The notes under the pieces were generated by a model. That model was given only the letters and a program-made list of their open reading frames with translations, did not search any database and was not told where the DNA came from. This document shows positions 56,923-64,000 of a stretch of DNA of 64,000 nt, piece by piece. How positions within the stretch are numbered: position 1 is the first letter of the stretch; each line of letters starts with the position of its first letter. The stretch spans positions 100,984 through 164,983 of the forward strand of contig NZ_SHKI01000003.1 in NCBI RefSeq assembly GCF_004217175.1, given 5' to 3'. The stretch is from Leucobacter luti. Its GTDB lineage: Bacteria > Actinomycetota > Actinomycetes > Actinomycetales > Microbacteriaceae. The translations under genes were made by a program, and so were the position numbers.

Positions 56923-59750
56923 TACGGAGCGCTCACCGTCGTATCAACGGGGATCAGCGAGCCGCACGCCGAGAGCAGTGTGCTCTGGCCCACGCCGAGC
57001 TCGGCGACCGTTCCGATCACGCCGTCGGTGCCGAGGCGCGCGTCGGTGTCGGTGACCGTCACGTCGGTAAGCTTCGTGGCCCAGTCGTCGGCCGAGATGT
57101 TAGAGACCTGGTAGACGAAGCAGACTGCCTGCCCGTCGGTGAGTCGCGTGCCACTCAGCGCCTCGGTGCCCGTCGCCATAACCTGCTCGGGGGTCGAGGA
57201 GTCCGCCACATCGACGAACGCGCGCTTGGTGATCCGGATCGACGGATCGGTCGAGAACAGCTTCACGGTGGTGGCACGCACCACGAGTCCGTCGTAGTTC
57301 GTGTCGTCCGAGGTGACGGTGTGCGCAATGCTCACCGGCGTGTTCGCCACCACGTCACCCGCGTCCGCGGTGACTCGCACCTTGTCCGAGCTGGTCTTGC
57401 CAGCGGGGATCACGGGGCTGGTCGTCGACAGGTTCACCTTGTTGTCCACCCCGGCCTGGTCGAGCGCGCCGGTGAAGTTCAGGTCTGCGCCCGGCGTCGG
57501 TGCGCCTGCGGCGACCGAGAACCCGTACTGCTTGCCATCGGGTTCGCCGGTGACGAGCGTAAACGAGCTCGGCTTGGTCGAGATCGGGTTGATGAACGTG
57601 ATGTCCGGGTCGGTACTCTTCGCAGCGGCGGCGTTCTTCAGCCCGCCGGTGCTCGTGACCTTTTCGGCAGCAATCGCCGCGGTGACCTTCGCCGAGTCAT
57701 CGACCCGAGCCACCACGTCGAACTTCTTGTTCGCGGTGCCCTCGACGGCGCTCACTGCGACCGAGCGCGGGTTCAGACGACCGGCGTCGATGGTCTCGGT
57801 GACCGCGGCTGCGGTGACGTCGACGACCGCGGCCGACACGGATGCCGGGTCGAGCGGCAGCGAGGACTCCACCGTGTAGTGGAGATCGCGCGCCAGCGTC
57901 GAGTCGTTCTGGTTGTCCGCCTGATTAATGGTGAGCTCCGGGCGGCAGTTGCCGCTGAAGCCGACCGTCCGCGAGTACTGCGATGACTGCGTGCCCGCGT
58001 TTCCGATCGTCTGGAGTCGGAGGTAGCCGCCGGCCTTACCGGTCGCGGCGTCAACGATTGTTGCCTCGTCGAACTCGTCCACCACGGTGGACGGGAACTT
58101 CTGCGCGCCGACCGGCAGGTCGAGCACCAGCTTCGCGTCGGTACCCGAGACCTGCTCCACGCGGCCGAGGTAGATCTCGGCGGTGCGGTCCTGAGTCCAG
58201 TACAGGTCGAGATCGACCGTGGCCGACGGGTACGGGCCGGCGGTGGGGTACTTCACGTCGAGCGTCGCAACGCACACCGGGATGTCCTCGGCGAGCGGGG
58301 ACTCGACCTGCTGCGCGCCCGCGGGCACGTCCTCGGTGAGCACCGCCGCGTCGGCGGAGGGGTACCAGGTGTTCACCCGGCCGTTCGCCGTTCCCGCGTT
58401 GTCGACGAGCGTGCTCGTGCCGTCGCGAGTCTCCTCCGCGACCGCGGGCCGCGCCTGGCTGGCGCTGCGCGCGCCGAACGTGTTCTTCTCGACCAGCACG
58501 TCGCCCGTGTTGTTGAGGTAGATCGAGGTGCCCGAGTAGCCGTTGAAGTAGTTGTTCGAGATGCGCAGGTCGCCGGCGCTGCCGGACGTGGTGTTGCCGG
58601 CCCAGGACACTGCGTACGAGTGCCCGCTCGTGGCGCGCGTGACCTTGTTGTTCTCGATCACGTTCGTGCCGCCCATGGGGCCGTACGGCAGCGCGATGAA
58701 CGCGTTGTGCACCCCAGAACCGCCGGAGCCCTGCATGTTGATGAACTGGTTGTTCGAGATGTTGATGTTCGAGGCCTTGACACTGTAGCCGGCAGCTGCC
58801 GCCGTGGTGAAGGGGAAGGTCGCGTTCGAGGTGATGTTCGACACGAACGAGTTGGTGAACGTGAAGCCGTCGAGGTTGACGTTCGCCCCGCGCTGGTAGA
58901 ACCCGATGAGGTCCGTGCGGCAGCCCGAGCCGTCCGAGGCGTTGCAGTAGCCGCCGACGGTGTAGGTGACCTGCACGTTGTCGATCACGACGTTCTGCAC
59001 CGGAGTGCTCGACAGCTGGTTGAAGTAGAACAGCGCCTGGCCGGGGTAGAAGCCCTGGAGCCGGTAGTTCTGCACGGTGATGTTCTTGGCGCCGTCGCGG
59101 TAGATCACGAAGCGCTCGGGGCCGTAGCTGCGCTGCGTCAGCGAGGTACCGCCGTCGATGACCACGCCGTCGGCCTTCGGGCCCATGACGTACGAGGTCT
59201 CGCCCGAGAGCACGTTGTCCATGTTCAGGAAGTTGATGCTCGGCCCGTTCACGTGGAACATCGCCGGGGCGGAGTCGAGGAGCGTCTCCATGGTGACCTG
59301 GTTCTTCAGGTCGATCGTGACCGGCGCGGTCACGAGGTAGTGGGCACCACTGTCGAAGTTTGAGACCGCGGTGGTGTCCATGCGGCTCGCGACCACCGGG
59401 TTGATGTTGCCGGTGAAGCCGGGCTCCACCGTGATCAGTGCGGCACCGGCCGGGAGGTTCAGCGCGTTCGTTTCCTGCAGCGCGGCCTGCATGGTGCAGG
59501 TGCCGGCCGCGGTGGCGCAGACGCCGTCGCCGACGTTGATGTCCTTCGCGGCCGTGGTCGCGTCGAGCGAGTTCACCACGAACGTGTGCGTGACGGCCTG
59601 CGCCCCGGTCGCGTTCAGAAGCGGGGCGGCCAGGAGTGCGAGCACTGCGACGAGTGCGGCGGCGCTCCGGCCGAGGACCTTCTTCTTCTGGCCGGAGGGC
59701 ACTGAATGCCGACCCAACGCGATGCGCCCATTGGTCGCCCGATGCCTCAT
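56922..59750 (-). CDS. Large secreted right-handed beta-helix protein with CSLREA-like N-terminus
   Basis: 942 residues. ATG 59750 has GGAGGG 10 bases upstream; the GTG at 59768 overlaps that site. Signal peptide with core at about 26-47 and cleavage near GAQA. Residues about 55-100 match the CSLREA domain (FVVNSLDATT, GDGVCATAAGTCTMQAALQE). About residues 150-470 are parallel beta-helix turns rich in N/S/V (NITVQNYRLQGF, VVIDNVQVTY, ASNINISNNQFINM, LRISNNYFNGYSG). The last about 450 residues are Ig/DUF11-like beta domains ending without a wall anchor. First gene of the coupled exported-protein operon. Possibly a polysaccharide-binding or tip protein. Confidence 0.82.
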   Translation of the reverse strand: MRHRATNGRIALGRHSVPSGQKKKVLGRSAAALVAVLALLAAPLLNATGAQAVTHTFVVNSLDATTAAKDINVGDGVCATAAGTCTMQAALQETNALNLPAGAALITVEPGFTGNINPVVASRMDTTAVSNFDSGAHYLVTAPVTIDLKNQVTMETLLDSAPAMFHVNGPSINFLNMDNVLSGETSYVMGPKADGVVIDGGTSLTQRSYGPERFVIYRDGAKNITVQNYRLQGFYPGQALFYFNQLSSTPVQNVVIDNVQVTYTVGGYCNASDGSGCRTDLIGFYQRGANVNLDGFTFTNSFVSNITSNATFPFTTAAAAGYSVKASNINISNNQFINMQGSGGSGVHNAFIALPYGPMGGTNVIENNKVTRATSGHSYAVSWAGNTTSGSAGDLRISNNYFNGYSGTSIYLNNTGDVLVEKNTFGARSASQARPAVAEETRDGTSTLVDNAGTANGRVNTWYPSADAAVLTEDVPAGAQQVESPLAEDIPVCVATLDVKYPTAGPYPSATVDLDLYWTQDRTAEIYLGRVEQVSGTDAKLVLDLPVGAQKFPSTVVDEFDEATIVDAATGKAGGYLRLQTIGNAGTQSSQYSRTVGFSGNCRPELTINQADNQNDSTLARDLHYTVESSLPLDPASVSAAVVDVTAAAVTETIDAGRLNPRSVAVSAVEGTANKKFDVVARVDDSAKVTAAIAAEKVTSTGGLKNAAAAKSTDPDITFINPISTKPSSFTLVTGEPDGKQYGFSVAAGAPTPGADLNFTGALDQAGVDNKVNLSTTSPVIPAGKTSSDKVRVTADAGDVVANTPVSIAHTVTSDDTNYDGLVVRATTVKLFSTDPSIRITKRAFVDVADSSTPEQVMATGTEALSGTRLTDGQAVCFVYQVSNISADDWATKLTDVTVTDTDARLGTDGVIGTVAELGVGQSTLLSACGSLIPVDTTVSAP

Positions 59751-59842
59751 AATCTGAAATCCCTCCACAGGTGTGCTGTACAGAATCGATTCTCGACCCT
59801 CGTCGCGACCCGTGGGGGCGGTGTAAGTAAGCTGAGGCCAGA

Positions 59843-59909
59843 CCTGAGTACCGGTCGTTCATATCTGAGTCGTGCTCAGTCGCGGTTGTCGCTCCCCCAC
59901 GTACTCAGG
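59843..59909. promoter_or_regulatory. CCTGAG dyads upstream of the beta-helix gene (proposed LuxR operator B)
   Basis: Inverted repeat CCTGAGTAC (59843-59851) and GTACTCAGG (59901-59909). Inside it is the dyad TCTGAG-N5-CTCAGT (59864-59880), with the same 17-bp layout and the same 21-bp offset from the left half-site as in operator A; the right half-site is 8 bp further out. The left site would overlap a -35 if TACTTA (59824-59829, minus) is the -10 (speculative). The gap 59751-60047 otherwise holds an AGAATCGATTCT palindrome and the luxR terminator. Confidence 0.62.
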
Positions 59910-59995
59910 CGCTCAGCGAGTGAGAGCCGAATCGGGTTCGATTTTGAGGGAATCGGGCACTCTCACACGCGGATCCCGCCCGGTACGAGCAGCAC

Positions 59996-60040
59996 AAAAA
60001 AGCCCCGAGCGCGGGCGCGACGCGCGCCTGCGCTCGGGGA
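59996..60040 (-). terminator. Intrinsic terminator of the LuxR gene
   Basis: Stem of 16 pairs with one G-T (60003-60018 with 60025-60040), 6-nt loop; on the minus strand followed by six T. Starts 8 bases past the LuxR stop. Confidence 0.88.
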
Positions 60041-60047
60041 CAGAGCG

Positions 60048-62600
60048 CTAAGAAATCCCAGTTCCTAGCCAGGACCGTACCCACTCGACCGCCTCGCGGC
60101 GACTGGAGACGCCGAGTTTGCGCATGAGCCGATGCACGTGGTTTTCGACCGTCCGGATACTGAGCACCAGCTCGTCCTGGATCTGTCGATTCGTGAGCCC
60201 ACGCACCATGAGTTCTGCCACCTCGCGTTCGCGCGCGGTGAGCTGGGCGCCGGCCGACTCCTGCTGCGCAGTGTCGTACGTGCCCGGTTCGAGGGTGTCC
60301 AAGAACTCGGCCTCGAGCGCCTCGATCTGCACGGCGTGCGGCTCGTCGCCGTGCTCCCGGGCGATCGACGCGACCACGTCGTAGACCTGCACGGCCTGCC
60401 CCACCCGGCCGTTCTCCACCAGGCGCGGCAGCACCGCGAGTAGCCGGTCGCTGTCCGCCTCGTGCCTGGCCACGATGAACTCGTAGTACACGTTGACGTA
60501 CTCGCTCCGCATCGGGGCCATCCACTCCTGCAACTGCTCGTTCCGCTCGCGGTCGAACTCGTAGTCGAGCGAGCGCAGCCCGCCGAGCACCGCGGCGAAC
60601 GTGGCGCCGCGCTGATACATCACCTCCGCGCCGATCCAGCACTCGCGCGCGGCCCCCTCGGGCGAGCCTTCAAGCGCCAGGAGGCGCGCCCGCGCCCAGG
60701 CGCGGGACGTGCCGAGCAGCGGGCCGTCGGGCACTGGGAGTTCGTCGAGCGCGCGCACGAGCTTGCGCAGGCTGCGCGGAGACTCGCTCGCCGCGGTCGC
60801 CGCGCACACCTTCACCCCGAGGTACGAGATCTGCGGGAAGAGCGGCAGTCCCCCGATTGCCTCAACATAGTCTTGAATGCGGGTGATCTCCTCGTGCTGT
60901 CCGCGCACCAGCAGGAGCAGACTCAGCAGGTGCCCGTGGGCGCGGAGCGAGCGCTCATCGAGTTCGTCCTGCGCCAGCTCGAAGCCGTGCACCGCGATCT
61001 CCCGAGCTCGCTCGAAGTCGCCGCGCGCGAGGGCGACGAAGCCCTCCATAGAGTTCTGCAGGTAGGGGAAGTAGTCGTCGGACCAGGTCGACACGCGCTC
61101 GAGGGCCGCTGCCGCCAGATCCGGAAACCCCCGGTTGAGGTACACGAACGCGAGCGTGCGGGACATCTCGGTCTGCGCCACGAGCGGCAGCCCGTCGGTA
61201 GCGCTCAGCAGCTCGACCGCGTCGGCCGGCACCGTCGCGACGTCCGAGAGGAGTCGGATCCGTGCCGCGACGAGGATCCCCCAGTACTCGCCGGCGGCCT
61301 CGCGCTGCGACAGGAGCTGCTCCGCCCGCGCCACGTCGCCGCGAATGTACCCGTGCACCCACGCCTCCCAGACGATCAGGCGGACGCGCTGGTCGGTTGG
61401 TCCCTCCGCGGCGAGTCCCGCGGCGATCGCATTCAGGATCTCGTCGGTCTCGGCATTGACCACCACCAGCGTGCGCACGAGATTCACCGCGGTGGCGGCG
61501 CTCGGCGTGCGGGCCCAGTCTGACTCCGCAGAGGCGCGCAGGTCGCTGCGCTTCTCACCGAGGAGCCGCAAGAAGAGTGGGTCGATTGGCGCCACATGGA
61601 TCCCGCGCTCGTGCGACTGCGATTTCGCCTCAAGCTGCCGCAACGAGGTGACCTGCTCGATGCGCGCGCTGAGGTGCTCGCGCCGCGCCGGAAGCACCGT
61701 GTGGCGGTACATCTCGCTCAGCAGCGGCGGATTGACCGTGACCCACCGGTTCTTGCCGGCGGGGTCGATGGTCACGGCGGCGCAGCGCTCGAGCTCCTCG
61801 AGCACCTCGCCCCCGATCAGCTGATCGGCCGCGCTCACGTCCGTGAGCCCCACGAGTGCGAGCATCTCGAGCGCGGTGCGCTGCGCATCCGTGCAGTCTT
61901 CGACGTAGCCGCTCGCGATTGAGATCAGCGCGTCGCTCCACAGGTCGCTCACCGCGACCCAGTAACCGTCGATGAGCTGCAGGCTGCCCTCGAGGCGGGC
62001 GATCTCGCAGATCGCGATCGCGAGCTTGATGTAGCCCGCCGACTTGGCGTACACCCGGTTAATCGAGGTCGTCTCGAACATCGCGCCGAGGCGCGAGTAG
62101 AGCACCGCGTGCACCTCTTCGCGGGTCAGCACGGGCAGGTGCACCACCACGCCGGTGCCGGGGAGCATGCTGTGCGGGATCGGTGCGTTGGTGAGCACCA
62201 CGACCTGCGCCGCCGCGCGCTGGCGGTACAGCGAGAGCACCGCGGTAAGCGCGGGGGTGAGGTTGTGCTCGCCGTCCATCACCACCACCAGGGGTTTCCC
62301 GTCGAGCGCCCGCACAAGCTGCGCCGCGAGCGCCGCGGGCGAGTCCCCCGCGAGCCCCGCGTTCGTCGCTTCGCGCAGCACTCCGAGAAACGCGCTCGGA
62401 AGCGTGGCCCGCTCCCCCGTTTCCGGGAGGAACACGACCTTCGAACCGGATTCCTGAAACTCGTCGCGCAGCTCCCGCAAGAAGCGGGAGCCCCCGTTGC
62501 CGCGAGGCGACACCAGGTTGACGTCGAAGCCGAGCTGAGCGTACCGCACGATCAGCTCAACGGTCTCCGTCCGCGGCTGATATGCAAGCTGTCGGAGCAT
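60048..62600 (-). CDS. MalT-like LuxR-family regulator with degenerate P-loop
   Basis: 850 residues. C-terminal LuxR helix-turn-helix at about 785-848: LTAREREVAELMVRGLTNRQ, TVENHVHRLMRKLGVSSR. The N-terminal about 300 residues have the shape of a STAND/AAA ATPase, with VVVMDGEHN as Walker B, but the P-loop region reads SPRGNGGSR (residues 31-39): glycine replaces the essential lysine and serine the first glycine. The middle is an alpha-helical TPR-like region (ALERVSTWSDDYFPYLQNSM, FERAREIAVHGFEL). ATG 62600 has GGAGG 9 bases upstream. It stands between two surface-protein transcripts whose gaps carry CCTGAG dyads, so it is the likely pathway regulator. Nucleotide binding may be lost. Confidence 0.88.
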   Translation of the reverse strand: MLRQLAYQPRTETVELIVRYAQLGFDVNLVSPRGNGGSRFLRELRDEFQESGSKVVFLPETGERATLPSAFLGVLREATNAGLAGDSPAALAAQLVRALDGKPLVVVMDGEHNLTPALTAVLSLYRQRAAAQVVVLTNAPIPHSMLPGTGVVVHLPVLTREEVHAVLYSRLGAMFETTSINRVYAKSAGYIKLAIAICEIARLEGSLQLIDGYWVAVSDLWSDALISIASGYVEDCTDAQRTALEMLALVGLTDVSAADQLIGGEVLEELERCAAVTIDPAGKNRWVTVNPPLLSEMYRHTVLPARREHLSARIEQVTSLRQLEAKSQSHERGIHVAPIDPLFLRLLGEKRSDLRASAESDWARTPSAATAVNLVRTLVVVNAETDEILNAIAAGLAAEGPTDQRVRLIVWEAWVHGYIRGDVARAEQLLSQREAAGEYWGILVAARIRLLSDVATVPADAVELLSATDGLPLVAQTEMSRTLAFVYLNRGFPDLAAAALERVSTWSDDYFPYLQNSMEGFVALARGDFERAREIAVHGFELAQDELDERSLRAHGHLLSLLLLVRGQHEEITRIQDYVEAIGGLPLFPQISYLGVKVCAATAASESPRSLRKLVRALDELPVPDGPLLGTSRAWARARLLALEGSPEGAARECWIGAEVMYQRGATFAAVLGGLRSLDYEFDRERNEQLQEWMAPMRSEYVNVYYEFIVARHEADSDRLLAVLPRLVENGRVGQAVQVYDVVASIAREHGDEPHAVQIEALEAEFLDTLEPGTYDTAQQESAGAQLTAREREVAELMVRGLTNRQIQDELVLSIRTVENHVHRLMRKLGVSSRREAVEWVRSWLGTGIS

Positions 62601-62667
62601 GAGTGAGTGCCTCCCCCCAGGCGGAGACACTCGCCGCCCGTTTAGCTCAATTTAAGTGAGATACGGG

Positions 62668-62749
62668 GGTACTCTGCAAGCGTTCTCACGAGTTTTCGCC
62701 AGAATATGAGTGTGTACACAGATCACCCCCGACTGACCGCCTGAGTACC
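62668..62749. promoter_or_regulatory. CCTGAGTACC sites upstream of the LuxR gene (proposed operator C)
   Basis: CCTGAGTACC at 62740-62749 is identical to ten bases of operator B. GGTACTCTG at 62668-62676 is its inverted partner with one mismatch. Both lie within 150 bases upstream of the LuxR start, suggesting autoregulation. TTGCAG-N18-TTAAAT on the minus strand (about 62679 to 62650) may be the promoter. Confidence 0.5.
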
Positions 62750-62817
62750 CCTAAGTGACCCGCCCGGCTCGGCTCTCAGAAGGGTCACTCGTCTTCCTGG
62801 TCGCGCGGCCCCCGGCC

Positions 62818-62871
62818 GCACGCCACGGGGTGGCCGCCGGACGGGTTTCCGGTGGCCACCCCGTGGCGTGC
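62818..62871 (-). terminator. Strong hairpin terminator after the LPXTG protein gene
   Basis: Perfect 18-bp outer stem (62818-62835 with 62854-62871) with an inner 5-bp CCGGA/TCCGG stem in the loop, directly after the stop of the surface protein gene. Isolates it from the LuxR gene downstream. Confidence 0.8.
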
Positions 62872-62875
62872 TGTT

Positions 62876-64000
62876 CTAGTCGCGTGAGCCCGCGCGCGAC
62901 CGGCGCGACCGGGCGGCGATCCCGGCTCCGGCACCGAGCAGGAGCACCCCGGCCGCTCCGAGGAGCAGCAGGCTCTGACCGCCGGTGATCGGCAGGCCCG
63001 GCTGCGGCGGCGCCGTCGGGGTCGGCGGCACCGGCGTGGCCGGCGCGATCACCGTGAACGCCTCGCTGACCTCGCCCGAGGCGACGCCGTCGAGCACCGC
63101 ACGGTGCTCACCCGTTTCGAAGCCCTCCGGAACGGTGAACGTGAACGTGACGTCGCCATCTGCGTCCGCGGTCAGCGTGCCGAGGCCGACCGGATCCGAG
63201 TACACGGTCCCCGCGACCTGCTCATTGGGCAGGAAGCCGTGGCCCATAATGTCGAGCACATCACCGGCGAGCAGCCGCTCGGCGGACAGTTCGAGCCACG
63301 GACCGCCGACGCGAACGAGCGTCGCCTCAGACTCGTTGCCGTTCGCGTCGGTCGCGGTCACCGACAGCAGGTCGCCCTTCTTCGCGGGCGGCTCGAGCGT
63401 GCAGCTCCACCGGCCGTCAGGCGCCGCCACGGTTTCGCACAGCACGTTGCCGTCGGCGTCCTTCACCTTGACGGTCGATCCGGGCTCCGCGGTGCCCGAC
63501 ACGCTCTCACCGTCCGTGGGCTGCACTGTGGGTGCGTCCGGCGGCGTCAGGTCGACCTCCACGATGATCGGTGCGGACTCGTTGCCGTCCGGATCGATCT
63601 GCACCACCTCGTAGGATCCCTCGCCCACGGGGCCGCACGACCACGTGCCGTCGGGCTGCACCGTCGTGGAGCAGATCACCTCGCCCGTGTCCGGGTCGCG
63701 GATCACGATCTCGTTGCCCGGCTCGCCGGTGCCCGTCACCTCGCCGCCCGTCGTCGAGTCGATGTGCGGGGGCTTCGCCACGATGATCTCGACCGGCTCG
63801 GACTCGTTGCCGTCCGGATCGATCTGCACCACCTCGCTGCTCCCCGGCGGCACCGGGCCACACGACCAGGTCCCATCCGGCCGCACGGTCGTCTCGCACA
63901 GCGTCTCACCCGTGTCGGGGTCGCGGATCACGATCTCGTTCCCGGGATCGCCCGTGCCCGTGACCTCGCCGCCGTTCGTCGAATCGACGTGCGGGGGCTT
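62876..64000 (-). CDS. LPXTG-anchored surface protein with Ig-like repeats (3' part)
   Basis: Partial: the frame is open at base 64000, so the N-terminus lies beyond the window. At least 375 residues seen. Two and a half copies of a 75-residue (225-bp) repeat of the bacterial Ig (Big_6) type: EIVIRDPDTGE, an intradomain Cys pair (ICSTTVQPDGTWSCGPV), EVVQIDPDGNES. A different beta domain follows (GGPWLELSAERLLAGDVLDI), then a Pro/Thr linker, LPITGG, a membrane segment and RSRRSRAGSRD. LPXTG is the class A/D-type sortase signal. Probably a long wall-attached stalk or adhesin; functional link to the LuxR locus comes from position only. Confidence 0.88.
   Translation of the reverse strand, partial: KPPHVDSTNGGEVTGTGDPGNEIVIRDPDTGETLCETTVRPDGTWSCGPVPPGSSEVVQIDPDGNESEPVEIIVAKPPHIDSTTGGEVTGTGEPGNEIVIRDPDTGEVICSTTVQPDGTWSCGPVGEGSYEVVQIDPDGNESAPIIVEVDLTPPDAPTVQPTDGESVSGTAEPGSTVKVKDADGNVLCETVAAPDGRWSCTLEPPAKKGDLLSVTATDANGNESEATLVRVGGPWLELSAERLLAGDVLDIMGHGFLPNEQVAGTVYSDPVGLGTLTADADGDVTFTFTVPEGFETGEHRAVLDGVASGEVSEAFTVIAPATPVPPTPTAPPQPGLPITGGQSLLLLGAAGVLLLGAGAGIAARSRRSRAGSRD

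Noticed and set aside
1..64000. tRNA or rRNA genes, insertion sequences, integrases, prophage genes
   Set aside because: I looked for tRNA T-arm sequence (GGTTCGAATCC-like) with acceptor pairing and for transposase/integrase motifs and found none convincing.

Overview
The window is a very GC-rich (roughly 70 percent by eye), gene-dense stretch of an actinobacterial chromosome. Protein resemblances point to the family Microbacteriaceae and to a Leucobacter-like organism: an archaeal-type aspartyl-tRNA synthetase, the tiny ribosomal protein bS22, alternate-signal exported proteins and several leaderless genes. The genus is inferred. There are 56 protein genes, two of them cut by the window edges. 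I saw no tRNA, rRNA, CRISPR array, prophage, transposase or origin.

Layout. 1-0.9 kb: 3' end of aspS. 1.2-5.3 kb: a four-gene surface operon with its own Ser/His-type signal peptidase, an LAxTG-anchored protein and two proteins with SipW-like export signals. 5.4-9.9 kb: a divergent oxidoreductase-methyltransferase/XRE-cupin pair over a doubled operator, a VOC protein and an AraC regulator, with a family of nested palindromic repeats in two convergent intergenic gaps. 9.9-20.8 kb: a peptide-type ABC importer transcribed with a fused CMD/alkylhydroperoxidase protein and a VOC protein, divergent from an FAD/NAD(P) protein and an SDR. 20.8-22.8 kb: a beta-propeller wall protein. 23.1-35.7 kb: a nitrogen-compound uptake and catabolism region (two NCS1 permeases around an amidohydrolase, class III aminotransferase, aldehyde dehydrogenase, MFS importer, M20 amidase, DUF1028, RidA) divergent from a LysR regulator over a perfect LysR-type palindrome.

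36-52 kb is mostly housekeeping: flavin monooxygenase, Dabb protein, glutaredoxin, bS22, ArsR regulator, TrkH/TrkA potassium uptake, proC, a CDF metal exporter, a four-gene ABC importer, tadA, upp, a leaderless 34-codon Met/Cys-rich small ORF before a winged-helix regulator, a DUF4870 gene broken by a C7 run, and a class I aminotransferase.

52.2-64 kb is the most interesting part: a second, larger surface locus read entirely from the minus strand. It holds an LPXTG repeat protein, a MalT-like LuxR regulator with a degenerate P-loop, a large beta-helix protein, three alternate-signal/SipW-type exported proteins joined by TAATG couplings, a second dedicated signal peptidase with a cytoplasmic coiled coil, and a membrane protein with a zinc-ribbon tail. 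The 8-mer CCTGAGTA and its complement occur five times, all in the three non-coding gaps of this locus, arranged as nested dyads. I propose this is the operator of the LuxR protein and that the locus builds a regulated surface fibre or matrix.
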